From the NCBI GenBank assembly GCA_023411555.1, contig JAEYOQ010000047.1:28007-92006 (forward strand): DNA of 64,000 bases. The letters are read 5' to 3'. Below are positions 1-9,225 of the stretch, in pieces (positions within the stretch are counted from its first letter, which is position 1; the number at the start of each line of letters is the position of its first letter). The stretch is from Bacillota bacterium (GTDB lineage: Bacteria > Bacillota > Clostridia > Lachnospirales > Lachnospiraceae). The notes under the pieces are model-generated. The model saw only the letters and a list, made by a program, of their open reading frames with translations. It was not told the origin of the DNA and did no database searches. The position numbers and the translations under genes are program-made.

Positions 1-1
1 T

Positions 2-271
2 GATTTTGGTGTGACTGTAGCCGGTAAGACCGGAACGGCACAGATTAGTAAGGTGAACCCCAACAATGCTTTATTCATATCCTTTGCTCCTTATGAGACG
101 CCTGAGATCTCCGTAACCGCAGTAATACCTAGAGGCTATACCTCTCAGAATGCAGCTACCCTAGAAAAGGATATTTATAAAATATATTTTGGTATAGATG
201 ATGTGGAAGAAAATCCTGATGATAGCGCATCCCTTCCGGAAGGCTCGAATATAGATGCAGCACTTGAATAA
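2..271 (+). CDS. Penicillin-binding protein, transpeptidase C-terminus (partial)
   Basis: The frame is already open at base 2, so this is the 3' end of a gene that starts outside the window. The visible 89 residues contain the KTGTA motif (third conserved box of penicillin-binding transpeptidases) near the start, the typical hydrophobic strand after it, and an acidic tail. The enzyme cross-links peptidoglycan on the outer face of the membrane. The following minCDE-rodA-mgsA order is the usual arrangement downstream of the elongation-specific PBP2 (mrdA/pbpA) in Clostridia, so that identity is likely, but it is inferred from context because the N-terminal region is not visible. Confidence 0.85.
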   Translation, partial: DFGVTVAGKTGTAQISKVNPNNALFISFAPYETPEISVTAVIPRGYTSQNAATLEKDIYKIYFGIDDVEENPDDSASLPEGSNIDAALE

Positions 272-326
272 AGCTCATACACTAGTTATAATATAATCCG
301 GAAAATGACCGGGAAGGAGTAATACA

Positions 327-992
327 ATGAATAATTCTGTTATTATTAAGGGTAACAAATACGGCATTATTGTTGTTCTAAATCCTGATTCATCTTTCGA
401 AGAATTAAAGCAAGAGATCGCCGACAAATTCAAGGAATCCAGTAAGTTTTTCGAGAATGCTAAAATGGCGATCAGCTTTGAAGGTCGGAAGCTAACGAAT
501 GAGGAGCAGAGAGAGATACTAAATATCATCAGTGAGAATACCGATATGCAAATTGTCTGTATCATGGAGAATGATCCGGTTACAGAAGATGCCTTTAAAA
601 AGACTGTTGAACAGAAGCTACTTGAACTAAATAACAATACTGGGCAGTTCTACAAGGGGATTCTTCGTTCCGGTGCTTCTCTGGAGTTTGAAACCAGTGT
701 TATTATCATTGGTGATGTAAATCATGGAGCCAGAGTCGTTTCTAAGGGGAATATCATCGTACTCGGTGCTCTAAAGGGGAATGCTTTTGCCGGTGCCACC
801 GGCAATACCAATTCCTTTGTTGTTGCTTTGGATATGAATCCGACTCAGATCCGAATAGCGGACACAATTGCACGATCTCCCGATAAACCTCAAAAGCAAG
901 AGGTTAAGGAGGCAAAAATTGCATTTCTGGAAGATGGTAATATTTATATTGAACCGCTTAATAAGAATATCTTATCAGATATATCTCTGTAG
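327..992 (+). CDS. minC: Septum site-determining protein MinC
   Basis: MinC is the inhibitor of FtsZ polymerisation that, with MinD, blocks division away from mid-cell. The 221-residue product has the two-part MinC layout: an N-terminal FtsZ-inhibiting domain (about 1-105) and a glycine-rich right-handed beta-helix (about 110-205) with the repeated pattern seen in GDVNHGARV and GNIIVLGALKG, which dimerises and binds MinD. The start is supported by GGAAGGAG eight bases upstream. It is followed by minD and minE in the same direction, after a gap of 179 bases that contains only A+T-rich sequence and short hairpins. Confidence 0.95.
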   Translation: MNNSVIIKGNKYGIIVVLNPDSSFEELKQEIADKFKESSKFFENAKMAISFEGRKLTNEEQREILNIISENTDMQIVCIMENDPVTEDAFKKTVEQKLLELNNNTGQFYKGILRSGASLEFETSVIIIGDVNHGARVVSKGNIIVLGALKGNAFAGATGNTNSFVVALDMNPTQIRIADTIARSPDKPQKQEVKEAKIAFLEDGNIYIEPLNKNILSDISL

Positions 993-1171
993 ACGGTTAA
1001 TATATGAGTAAAGAAGAAAGGCAAAGCTTATTTTCCTTTCAAACGCATGCCGAGAGCACCTCTTTCGGTTAGATCATCTGGATAAAGCTTTATAAAAATG
1101 AAGAAGAGAGGAAAGTCCTAGTCAATAAGCAAGGAGGATATTTTCTCCCCTATAGGAGGAAAGAGTTAAAC

Positions 1172-1960
1172 ATGGGTGAAGTTATTGTAGTAACATCAGG
1201 TAAAGGTGGTGTTGGTAAGACCACCACTACAGCAAATGTGGGTACCGGCTTAGCTATGCTGGACAAGAAAGTTGTGTTAATTGATACCGATATCGGTCTT
1301 AGAAATCTGGATGTAATCATGGGGCTGGAGAATCGGATAGTTTATAATCTGGTTGATGTTATTGAGGGGACCTGCCGTATTCGTAATGCCCTGATTAAGG
1401 ATAAGCGTTATCCTAATTTATACCTTTTGCCTTCTGCACAAACCAGAGACAAGAATTCAGTAACTCCTGAACAGATGAAAAAGCTCGCTGATGAGCTCAG
1501 AGATGAGTTTGATTACATAATCATGGACTGTCCCGCAGGAATTGAGCAGGGCTTTAAAAATGCGATAGCAGGTGCTGACAGAGCATTAGTTGTCACTACA
1601 CCTGAAGTATCAGCTGTTCGTGATGCCGATCGTATCATCGGGTTATTGGAAGCAAATGAGATGAAGCAGACTCATTTAATCGTCAACCGAATTCGTATGG
1701 ATATGGTAAAGCGAGGCGACATGATGTCCAGTGACGATGTATGTGAGATCTTGGCAGTCGATTTGATTGGTATCGTTCCAGATGATGAGAATATTGTTAT
1801 TTCTGCGAATCAAGGCGAGCCCTTAGTCGGTAATGAAACTCTGGCAGGACAAGCTTATATGAATATATGTAAAAGAATACTTGGGGAAGAGCTTCCTTTC
1901 CTTAATCTAGAGGAGAAGCAGAGTATTTTTGAGAAACTGTTTGGTAAGCGCAAAAGATAG
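1172..1960 (+). CDS. minD: Septum site-determining ATPase MinD
   Basis: This membrane-associated ParA/MinD-type ATPase recruits MinC to the polar membrane. The deviant Walker A motif GKGGVGKTTT starts at residue 10, the switch region DTDIGLRNLD follows at about 38, and the Walker B region is IIMDCPAGIE. The C-terminus IFEKLFGKRKR is the short basic amphipathic helix that anchors MinD to the membrane. The length of 262 residues is typical. An AGGAGG site lies 12 bases before the ATG. It sits between minC and minE, with only 12 bases before minE. Confidence 0.97.
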   Translation: MGEVIVVTSGKGGVGKTTTTANVGTGLAMLDKKVVLIDTDIGLRNLDVIMGLENRIVYNLVDVIEGTCRIRNALIKDKRYPNLYLLPSAQTRDKNSVTPEQMKKLADELRDEFDYIIMDCPAGIEQGFKNAIAGADRALVVTTPEVSAVRDADRIIGLLEANEMKQTHLIVNRIRMDMVKRGDMMSSDDVCEILAVDLIGIVPDDENIVISANQGEPLVGNETLAGQAYMNICKRILGEELPFLNLEEKQSIFEKLFGKRKR

Positions 1961-1972
1961 GGGGGTAGCATA

Positions 1973-2248
1973 ATGGGCTTTTCCGATTTTTTTAAGAAAA
2001 AGGGGACCGGCAGTATAGCAAAGGATCGCTTAAAGTTGGTTTTAGTCTCTGATCGTGCCGGATGCTCGCCAGAGATCATGGAACAGATTAAAAATGATAT
2101 TATTACGGTGATATCAAAGTATATTGAAATCGACTTAGAGGGATTAGATATTAAAATCACTCAGACGGAATCTGAAACGAATAATGGTTCAGTACCAGCT
2201 CTATTCGCTAACATTCCTATCAAGGATTTAAAATCCTCTAAGAAATAA
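1973..2248 (+). CDS. minE: Cell division topological specificity factor MinE
   Basis: MinE is the small activator of the MinD ATPase that restricts MinCD to the poles. The 91-residue protein shows the N-terminal amphipathic targeting segment (GFSDFFKKK) and the MinD-contact helix and strands with AKDRLKLVLVSDR, followed by the dimeric beta domain. A GGGGG ribosome binding site lies just upstream and the gene is 12 bases behind minD, consistent with co-translation. The presence of MinE rather than DivIVA/MinJ-only control is usual for Clostridia. Confidence 0.95.
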   Translation: MGFSDFFKKKGTGSIAKDRLKLVLVSDRAGCSPEIMEQIKNDIITVISKYIEIDLEGLDIKITQTESETNNGSVPALFANIPIKDLKSSKK

Positions 2249-2261
2249 GGATGTTGACCAG

Positions 2262-3377
2262 ATGTTGAATTTTAAGCAGTATGATTTCAAGCGATATAAT
2301 ATACCGTTAATCGTAACCGTCCTATTGTTGGGTGCAATTGGTACTTACTTGATTAAGCAGGTACAAACAGAAGATGAAAACTTATTTATCAAACAGGTAT
2401 TTGGATTAGGTGTAGGAATCGTCGGTGCACTGATATTATCTCTAATAGACTATCATTTCATCTCTAGTTTTTATATTGTTTTATATATAATAAATCTGGT
2501 TTTTTTGGTTATGGTAAGGATAAATGGAGTAGAGCACAATCATGCACGACGTTGGCTAAATCTTGTATTTTTTGAATTTCAACCCTCAGAATTGACAAAA
2601 ATAATATTGATTATATTTGCAGCTAAGCTTTACACCATATTCCGTGCAAAGCTTAACAGCTTTTGGGTTATATTATTGGCTGCCGTATCGATTGGATTAC
2701 CTACTTTTTTAATCCTAATCCAAACGAATCTTTCCACAAGCCTTGTCATTTTATTTATTTTCGTTATGATGATATTTGCAGCCGGTCTAAGCTGGAGAAT
2801 TATTCTCCCGATTATAGTGATTGGTATCCCTTGTGTCATGGGGTTGTTCTGGTACATCCAACAGGATTATCAAGTACTTCTAAGACCTTATCAGCAGGAG
2901 CGTGTATTATCTATACTGAATCCGGAGGAATATGAAGCAACGATGTTCCAGCAGGACAACTCCGTAACTGCAATTGGTTCCGGTCAGCTGAGCGGTAAGC
3001 TTTTTGATCCAACAGCTGATCGTAATTATGATATTATTCCGATTTCCGAAAGTGATTTTATCTTTTCGGTAGCCGGAGAAGAATTTGGTTTTCTTGGTAG
3101 CTGTATATTACTAGCTTTATATACTGTTATCATATATATATGTATTAGGACTGCAAAAGAAGCTCCTGATTATATGGGAATGCTAATTGCTGTGGGTATC
3201 GCTTCTATGTTTACCTTTCAGGTTTTCGTTAACATAGGAGTAGCCACAAAGTTACTACCTAATACCGGTATTCCTTTACCGTTTATAAGCTATGGGTTAA
3301 GTTCCCTGTTAAGCGGTATGATGGGAATAGGTATGATTCTTAACATTCGATTACAACCAAAAAGAGTAAGAGGGTAA
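2262..3377 (+). CDS. rodA: Rod-shape SEDS glycosyltransferase RodA
   Basis: This polytopic SEDS-family protein polymerises glycan strands from lipid II in the elongation machinery together with a class B PBP. Hydrophobic helices cover most of the 371 residues. The family signatures are visible: ARRWLNL and QPSELTKI in the first half, a large extracellular loop with the DRNYDIIPISESDFIF segment, and the C-terminal LPNTGIPLPFISYGLSS segment. FtsW is a possible alternative, but adjacency to the PBP and min genes favours RodA. It starts 13 bases after minE with an AAGGA site. Confidence 0.93.
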   Translation: MLNFKQYDFKRYNIPLIVTVLLLGAIGTYLIKQVQTEDENLFIKQVFGLGVGIVGALILSLIDYHFISSFYIVLYIINLVFLVMVRINGVEHNHARRWLNLVFFEFQPSELTKIILIIFAAKLYTIFRAKLNSFWVILLAAVSIGLPTFLILIQTNLSTSLVILFIFVMMIFAAGLSWRIILPIIVIGIPCVMGLFWYIQQDYQVLLRPYQQERVLSILNPEEYEATMFQQDNSVTAIGSGQLSGKLFDPTADRNYDIIPISESDFIFSVAGEEFGFLGSCILLALYTVIIYICIRTAKEAPDYMGMLIAVGIASMFTFQVFVNIGVATKLLPNTGIPLPFISYGLSSLLSGMMGIGMILNIRLQPKRVRG

Positions 3378-3426
3378 TCTTTCTAAGTATGAGCCGGTGA
3401 TTAGCTCCGGCAGAAGGGAGGTAAAT

Positions 3427-3825
3427 ATGAATATTGGTATGATAGCTCATGATTCAAAGAAAAAGCTAATGCAGAATTTCTGTATTGCTTATCGGGGTAT
3501 CTTAAGCAAGCATAATCTATATGCAACCAGTACTACTGGACGATTAATAGAAGAGGTGACCAATCTGTCCGTTCACAAATTTTTAGCAGGTCATCTTGGC
3601 GGTGAGCAGCAATTAGGTTCACAGATTGAACACAATCAGATGGATATGATCATTTTTTTGCGTGATCCATTAACACCAAAATCACATGAGCCTGATGTCA
3701 ATAATATCTTCCAGCTTTGTGATAAACACAATATACCTTTAGCTACAAATCTTGCAACTGCAGAGTTGATCATAAAGGCATTGGACCGCGGTGATCTTGA
3801 CTGGAGAGAGCTCTTTAAATCCTAA
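3427..3825 (+). CDS. mgsA: Methylglyoxal synthase
   Basis: The enzyme converts dihydroxyacetone phosphate to methylglyoxal and phosphate, a bypass of lower glycolysis used when phosphate is scarce. The 132-residue product has the family features IGMIAHDSKK at the N-terminus, TGTTGR-like phosphate-binding residues (here STTGR), the AGHLGGEQQLG segment and the catalytic-Asp region DMIIFLRDP, followed by HEPDVNNIFQLCDKHNIP. The start chosen is the ATG preceded by GGGAGGT. An upstream in-frame start would add ten residues without its own binding site. It is the last gene of the min-rodA series. Confidence 0.95.
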   Translation: MNIGMIAHDSKKKLMQNFCIAYRGILSKHNLYATSTTGRLIEEVTNLSVHKFLAGHLGGEQQLGSQIEHNQMDMIIFLRDPLTPKSHEPDVNNIFQLCDKHNIPLATNLATAELIIKALDRGDLDWRELFKS

Positions 3826-4112
3826 AGATGAAAAGATATAAAATGAGATTCAAATGAATAAAATAGATACATCTGTTTAGTATAAAGCATTCTTTTATAT
3901 TATCTAAGGATTATCTATTTTATTTTTTTAACCTTTGGAAATACCAACTTCTGTTATATTTTAAATAAATGTTATTTTAACTTTTTTTAAATATAATGTA
4001 TTTTTATTGTAAAGATTGGATACTTTATCCTTAATTACAGTAGGTAGTAAACAGATAGATGAAGTGACTATTAAGGCGTTGTTTGTCAGACATTACTCAG
4101 GAGATGATACTT

Positions 4113-5078
4113 ATGAGAAAAAAATTGATTATCAATATAGTTGTGTGCTTAATCGTTGTGGTTCTAGGAGGCTGCAAGAGCTCTTCAAAGGATTTGCTAT
4201 CCTTCGAGGAGACCTCGTCTATCGGTTATGCAATGGATAACCAATTATCAAAAGCTGATTTTTTTGCAGAAGATCTGGTTATTATTAGCTCAGAGGAAAA
4301 TCTTGGTGATGATCCTGAACTAACCTCCGCCTCCAGTCTTCTAATCAATATCACAGATCAAAAAATGATATATGCGGCTAATGTGTATGATCGTCTCTAT
4401 CCAGCCAGCTTGACCAAACTAATGACTGCTTTGGTGGTTCTTAAATACGGAGAGCTTACGGATTCAGTCACCATAAGCTATGATGCCTCCCATATCACGG
4501 AGAGTGGTGCAAAGCTCTGTGGCTTTAAGGAGGGTGATGTAATTTCTATGGATGCTTTACTAAAGTGCTTACTGGTCTATTCCGGTAACGATGCTGCCGT
4601 AGCAATAGCGGATCATATATCAGGGAGTGAAGAAGCCTTTGTAGAATTAATGAATAAGGAGGTAAAAAAAATCGGAGCTGCACATACTAATTATGTTAAT
4701 TCCAGCGGGCTGCATGATGACAACCAGTTTACAACGGCTTATGATATCTATCTTATTTTTAATGAGCTGACGAATTATGAAACCTTCCGCTCCGTTATAG
4801 GCACAAGCTCCTACAAAGCCGAGTATAAAGATAAGAATGGAAATTCAAAAGAAAAGACCTTTAAAGCAACCAACTCTTATCTAAGCGACGAAGAAACCAC
4901 CCCTGAAGGAGTTCAAATTATAGGTGGTAAGACGGGAACAACAAGAAAAGCAGGGAACTGTCTTGTTCTTCTTAGTAAAGACTCCCAAAACAAGGAGTAT
5001 ATCGCTGTTATAATGAAGGCGGCTGACCGAAATAGCCTATATTCACAAATGACATACTTACTATCTTTTCCTAAGTAA
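4113..5078 (+). CDS. D-alanyl-D-alanine carboxypeptidase, lipoprotein (peptidase S11)
   Basis: This serine-type D,D-carboxypeptidase trims the terminal D-Ala of peptidoglycan stem peptides. The N-terminus is a lipoprotein signal with lipobox LGGC (Cys 21), so the enzyme should be tethered to the outer leaflet. All three active-site boxes are present: SLTK at 99-102, SGN at 157-159 and KTG at 273-275. At 321 residues it ends soon after the KTG region, so the C-terminal domain common in DacA/PBP5-type enzymes is absent and lipid anchoring takes its place. The start was chosen for the AGGAG nine bases upstream. LspA, which would process it, is encoded at 11440. Confidence 0.92.
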   Translation: MRKKLIINIVVCLIVVVLGGCKSSSKDLLSFEETSSIGYAMDNQLSKADFFAEDLVIISSEENLGDDPELTSASSLLINITDQKMIYAANVYDRLYPASLTKLMTALVVLKYGELTDSVTISYDASHITESGAKLCGFKEGDVISMDALLKCLLVYSGNDAAVAIADHISGSEEAFVELMNKEVKKIGAAHTNYVNSSGLHDDNQFTTAYDIYLIFNELTNYETFRSVIGTSSYKAEYKDKNGNSKEKTFKATNSYLSDEETTPEGVQIIGGKTGTTRKAGNCLVLLSKDSQNKEYIAVIMKAADRNSLYSQMTYLLSFPK

Positions 5079-5296
5079 TTAATTATTTATTCAAACTACC
5101 CATACGAATAGGAAGGAAATATTAGATAATAGTTTTTATTATTAGAAAACATCTTTAATTTAATATTTTATAGTTGTTTTTTCATACTAATTGTACTATA
5201 ATTGAGATATAAAATTTGGGTTTTAAGACAAATTGTACAATTCAATATTTGGCACCGCACATCATTCGTTGCGTCCACATTAAGGAGGAGATTACA

Positions 5297-5716
5297 ATGA
5301 TACAGATAATTTCAGGTGAGAAGGGTAAGGGTAAGACAAAAATCCTTATCGACAAGGCCAACACCGAAGTGAGAGCTGCAAAAGGAAACATTGTTTATCT
5401 TGACAAAAGCAACAAGCACATGTACGAACTGAGTAATAAGATCAGATTAGAAAATGTACGAGATTATTTCATTGAAAATCATAACGAGTTCATCGGTTTT
5501 ATCTGTGGTATCTTATCCGGTAATCACGATTTACAGACGATTTATCTGGATAGCTTCCTAAAAATTGCTTATATTGATGATAATAATTTAGAAAATGTCT
5601 TCTCCAAATTAGAAAAAATATCAGAAACCTTTCAAGTTGATTTAGTTATGAGTATTTCCAAAAATATAGATCAACTGCCTGAAAGTTTAAAGAAGAATGT
5701 TATTGTATCTTTGTAA
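5297..5716 (+). CDS. Small P-loop NTPase of unknown function
   Basis: The 139-residue protein begins almost directly with a Walker A motif (GEKGKGKTK, residues 7-15) and has a Walker B-like strand TIYLDSF near residue 88. It has the size and shape of a minimal nucleotide-binding fold and no other domain. Proteins of this kind are often auto-annotated as twitching-motility or ATP-binding proteins in Lachnospiraceae; I do not assign a function. The ATG with AAGGAGGAG upstream is preferred over an ATG 27 codons earlier. A clear terminator follows at 5748. Confidence 0.8.
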   Translation: MIQIISGEKGKGKTKILIDKANTEVRAAKGNIVYLDKSNKHMYELSNKIRLENVRDYFIENHNEFIGFICGILSGNHDLQTIYLDSFLKIAYIDDNNLENVFSKLEKISETFQVDLVMSISKNIDQLPESLKKNVIVSL

Positions 5717-5747
5717 GATACTAGATTTATAGATATTAATCAAGTAT

Positions 5748-5780
5748 AAAAGGAGCGCCGGAAAAATGTCGCTCCTTTTT
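5748..5780 (+). terminator. Rho-independent terminator
   Basis: A perfect ten-base stem AAAAGGAGCG / CGCTCCTTTT with a 12-base loop ends in a T run. It closes the transcription unit of the small P-loop NTPase and faces the oppositely oriented DUF378 gene, for which it could also serve. Confidence 0.9.
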
Positions 5781-5822
5781 CGTGTTCATCATAGCTCTAA
5801 AGGCAATCCCTGAGGTTCTAGC

Positions 5823-6020
5823 TTACTCATTTCTAAGTCTTCCAAAGAAACTTAAAGCATATAAACCGGATACGCCAACTAACGCATAAACTATTCTGGA
5901 TACCAATGTCATATCTCCAAAAATCGCTCTTACTAAATCAAAGCTGAAGAATCCAATCAAGCCCCAATTTATTGCGCCAATTACAACCAGAATTAAAGCG
6001 ATATAATCCAATGTTTTCAT
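5823..6020 (-). CDS. DUF378 family small membrane protein
   Basis: This 65-residue protein has two hydrophobic helices and the DUF378 signature: an N-terminal LDYIALILVVIGAINWGL segment followed by a second helix ending in GLYALSFFGR. DUF378 proteins are small inner-membrane proteins of unknown function that are widespread in Firmicutes. A strong GGAGG site lies six to seven bases before the ATG. It is the only minus-strand gene in the first 25 kb, transcribed convergently towards the P-loop NTPase gene. About 296 bases of A+T-rich sequence separate it from the next gene, presumably holding divergent promoters. Confidence 0.88.
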   Translation of the reverse strand: MKTLDYIALILVVIGAINWGLIGFFSFDLVRAIFGDMTLVSRIVYALVGVSGLYALSFFGRLRNE

Positions 6021-6316
6021 AAAAAACCTCCTTCATGACAAATAGGAATTCTAGGCTCTTTATATCCTTTTAATAAACTGCTAAGTAATGACTATAAAAT
6101 GAATATAAAGAGATAACTCTCTTTATATAGAATAACCTATTTATTAACTTTTATTCACAAGCGTTAGTAAATCTATCCGGTATAACTAGGTGCTACCTTA
6201 ACTATTTATTAATACTTTGTTACTAATTTTAAGAAAATCGTTAGAAAGGGGTTTAAAAATTATCGGAAAGTAAGTATAATGTTTAAGTAAACATAGCCGA
6301 AACAGGAGGCAAATGC

Positions 6317-7702
6317 TTGAGCGATAATAAGGTTGTAAAATTCAAAAAACGAAAAAGTATCAATATTGGTGTTATAGTCTTTCTAATTTTGTTTGTATAT
6401 ATTGCAATTAATGTGTATATTTATTTTACCAAAGAACAGCTTTCGATCTATGAGGTACACGAAGGCACAACCGCTATTAACAATCGTATCAATGCCCTTA
6501 TTCTTCGGGATGAGGAGGTTATTACTTCATCAAAAGCCGGCTATGTCACTTACTATCAGAAAGAGGGGGCCCGCGTTGCCAAGAATGCTTTTGTATATTC
6601 TCTTGATGATAGTGGTCGGATGATTGATGTAATTGCTACTGGAGATGTTCCGCTAACAATGTCTAAAAAGAATACCTCTAAACTCCTACATACGATCAAA
6701 GATTTTAGAAAATCCTTCCGAGATGAGAATTTTAAGCAGGTATATGATTTTAAAGAGAATGCACAAAGTACTGTACTCGATATTCTTAATACGACTATGC
6801 TCACCAATGAAAAGACCTTATTGGAGGAGACAGGTCAGGCCTTAACGTATAACATGATAGCTACTCCACTCAGTGGAATCGTATCCTATTATACCGATGG
6901 TTTTGAAGCCGTGACACCGGAAGGCGTCAACGCTGAGATGTTTAAGACAGAGAACTATACTCGGACAAGCCTTAGAACGAATGATATCGTTGATGTGAAT
7001 GTCCCAATCTATAAACTGATTACTTCAGAGCAATGGAAGCTGGTTCTTTTACTAGATGAGGATCAATATGATAGGCTACAGGGTAAAGAACAGGTTCGTT
7101 TCACCTTTCTGGAGGATGATTTTGATATGACTGGGGCTTTATCCCTAAGTAAAAGAGGCTCTGATTATTTTGCAGAAATTACGATGAATAAGTATTTGTC
7201 AAATTATCTAGAGGAACGATATCTGGAGGTAGAATTAGATTTTGATACGGTAGAAGGGCTGAAGATTCCCTTAACCTCTATCATTGACAAGGACTTTTAT
7301 CTTGTTCCCATCGAATATTTTACCATGGGTGCAAATAGTACCGATAATGGCTTAATTGTGGAAACCTATGATGAAAAATCCGGTGAGGCAAAGTACAACT
7401 TTACAGCTGCCGATATCTATTTCCAGGATGATGCCTACGCTTATGTAGATACCGATTTATTTCCAGCTGGAACCTATATTCATTCTTCCACCAATTCGGA
7501 ACGATATGTGTTAGGACCAACCAATAAATTAACAGGGGTATATAATGTAAACCTTGGTTATGCAGTCTTTAAGCGTATCGAGATATTGTATCAGAATAAC
7601 GAGTATGCAATTGTGGCCAAAAATACGAAAAATGGTCTTTCTGCCTATGACCAGATTGCTTTGGATGGGACTATTGCTAGGAACCAGGCCATCATCTATT
7701 AA
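6317..7702 (+). CDS. HlyD-like membrane-anchored adaptor protein
   Basis: The 461-residue protein has a basic N-terminus, one membrane helix at about 17-37, and then an extracytoplasmic part with paired biotinyl-lipoyl-like segments (ALILRDEEVITSSKAGYVTYY and ATPLSGIVSYYTDG) typical of HlyD/RND adaptor proteins. No partner transporter is adjacent; the conserved position in front of yggS-sepF-ylmH suggests a cell-envelope role. The start is TTG: AGGAGG lies seven bases before it, and the nearby ATG is in another frame that stops after four codons. The exact function is unknown. Confidence 0.8.
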   Translation: MSDNKVVKFKKRKSINIGVIVFLILFVYIAINVYIYFTKEQLSIYEVHEGTTAINNRINALILRDEEVITSSKAGYVTYYQKEGARVAKNAFVYSLDDSGRMIDVIATGDVPLTMSKKNTSKLLHTIKDFRKSFRDENFKQVYDFKENAQSTVLDILNTTMLTNEKTLLEETGQALTYNMIATPLSGIVSYYTDGFEAVTPEGVNAEMFKTENYTRTSLRTNDIVDVNVPIYKLITSEQWKLVLLLDEDQYDRLQGKEQVRFTFLEDDFDMTGALSLSKRGSDYFAEITMNKYLSNYLEERYLEVELDFDTVEGLKIPLTSIIDKDFYLVPIEYFTMGANSTDNGLIVETYDEKSGEAKYNFTAADIYFQDDAYAYVDTDLFPAGTYIHSSTNSERYVLGPTNKLTGVYNVNLGYAVFKRIEILYQNNEYAIVAKNTKNGLSAYDQIALDGTIARNQAIIY

Positions 7703-7762
7703 TTATATGAAGCAGACTTTTATTTGATATGAATAAGGATATGCTACTTAGGAGGTTATGGC

Positions 7763-8524
7763 ATGATGAAAGAAAATATAGAACAGCTTGAGCATAGAAT
7801 TCAAGCTGCTTGTGATCGGAGCGGAAGAGACCGTTCTGAGGTTACTCTTATCGCAGTCAGTAAGACAAAGCCTAATGAAATGCTTTGCGAGGCTTACGAC
7901 TTAGGTATGAGACATTTTGGTGAGAATAAGGTTCAGGAGCTAGTTCAAAAATATGACGCTCTTAATTCAACCTTTGCGGAGGGAGTAAATTGGCATCTGA
8001 TTGGACATCTGCAAAGAAATAAGGTTAAATATATCGTAGACAAGGTAGCCTTAATTCATTCTGTAGATTCTCTTCGTCTGGCCAATCAAATTGAAGAAGA
8101 AGCCGCAAAGAAGAATATAATCAGTGATATTCTAATTGAGGTTAATATAGCAGAAGAGGATAGCAAATACGGTGTAAAAGCAGAGGAGACAGCAGCCTTA
8201 ATCGAGGATATATCTAGGCTTTCCCATGTTCGTGTACGTGGCTTAATGACAGTAGCACCATATGTAGAAAATCCGGAGAAAAACAGGAAGTATTTTAAGA
8301 AATTGCGACAATTATATGTTGACATAAAATCAAAAAACACAGATAATAATGATAATGGAAGCATTTCCAATTATATGAATTCAAAGGCAACTCCGTATCT
8401 GGATCATTTTAATATCCTATCGATGGGCATGACAGGAGATTTTGAAGTAGCAATAGAAGAGGGAGCCACGATGATCCGAGTTGGTACAGGCATATTCGGT
8501 GAGCGCAATTATTCTATAAGCTGA
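7763..8524 (+). CDS. YggS family pyridoxal phosphate homeostasis protein
   Basis: This is a PLP-binding TIM-barrel protein of the YggS/YlmE/PROSC family, which buffers free pyridoxal phosphate. The lysine that holds PLP is in LIAVSKTKP near residue 33, and other family blocks are HFGENKVQEL, WHLIGHLQRNK, and the C-terminal SMGMTGDFEVAIEEGATMIRVG. Its 253 residues include an insertion of about 20 residues (near 190-205, rich in Asn and Asp) compared with most homologues. It is transcribed just before sepF and ylmH, as in most Firmicutes. AGGAGG precedes the first of two consecutive ATG codons. Confidence 0.93.
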   Translation: MMKENIEQLEHRIQAACDRSGRDRSEVTLIAVSKTKPNEMLCEAYDLGMRHFGENKVQELVQKYDALNSTFAEGVNWHLIGHLQRNKVKYIVDKVALIHSVDSLRLANQIEEEAAKKNIISDILIEVNIAEEDSKYGVKAEETAALIEDISRLSHVRVRGLMTVAPYVENPEKNRKYFKKLRQLYVDIKSKNTDNNDNGSISNYMNSKATPYLDHFNILSMGMTGDFEVAIEEGATMIRVGTGIFGERNYSIS

Positions 8525-8634
8525 TATCAATTATATGTGATTATTTTATGTGTAGCGTATCTGGCTACATACACTTATATTTTAAGAAGCGATTAAGGTT
8601 TATGCCGCAAGCGGCGAGATGGAGGTATAGACAA

Positions 8635-9222
8635 ATGTCTAATATTTTTAAAAATTTTCTTAACTCAATGAAATTGACCGAAGATGAGGACGATTACGAG
8701 GATTATCTGAATGAAGAGTCTGAGAAAGAGCTTAAGCGGGCTATGCGTGCGGAACGTAAGGAATCAAAAAGCGAAAGATATAGCGAAAGATATACTGAAC
8801 CACCAAAGAGTCAGACTGCTGCACCTGTAACGAATACGGTAGTAAATAACGACTTTAAGAAGGAAAGGGTGGCCAAGTTGGAAAGAGGTACAGCCAGTAA
8901 GGTAGTACCGATTCGTACAACCTCCAAGGGACTTGAGGTATGTATTACAAAGCCTACCTCCTTTGAAGATTCTCAGGAAATATGCGACATGCTTCTAACA
9001 GGTAGAGCAACTGTGATTAATTTGGAAGGCTTTGATGATAAATTAGCACAAAGGACTATGGATTTTATCTCAGGTGCTGTATATGCAATTAACGGTAAGC
9101 TTCATCGTATCTCCAATGCAATCTTTATTGTATCTCCTGATACCGTTGACATCTCCGGAGACTATCTGGATCTAATACAGGAAAGCGGTTTTGAACCTCC
9201 GACTTTCCAGAATAAGTTCTAG
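8635..9222 (+). CDS. sepF: Cell division protein SepF
   Basis: SepF bundles FtsZ filaments and anchors them to the membrane. The N-terminus MSNIFKNFLNSMKL is an amphipathic membrane-binding helix, followed by an acidic and charged linker (about 15-105) and the globular C-terminal domain with KPTSFEDSQEICDMLLTGRATVINL-type sequence. The start was placed at the ATG with GGAGG upstream because it yields the amphipathic helix at the very N-terminus; the longer frame would add 29 residues that do not look like SepF. The product has 195 residues, and only three bases separate it from ylmH. Confidence 0.93.
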   Translation: MSNIFKNFLNSMKLTEDEDDYEDYLNEESEKELKRAMRAERKESKSERYSERYTEPPKSQTAAPVTNTVVNNDFKKERVAKLERGTASKVVPIRTTSKGLEVCITKPTSFEDSQEICDMLLTGRATVINLEGFDDKLAQRTMDFISGAVYAINGKLHRISNAIFIVSPDTVDISGDYLDLIQESGFEPPTFQNKF

Positions 9223-9225
9223 GCC

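Noticed and set aside
993..1171. 22-codon frame (MSKEERQSLF...) between minC and minD
   Set aside because: No ribosome binding site and no sign of conservation; the gap is better seen as leader sequence of minD.
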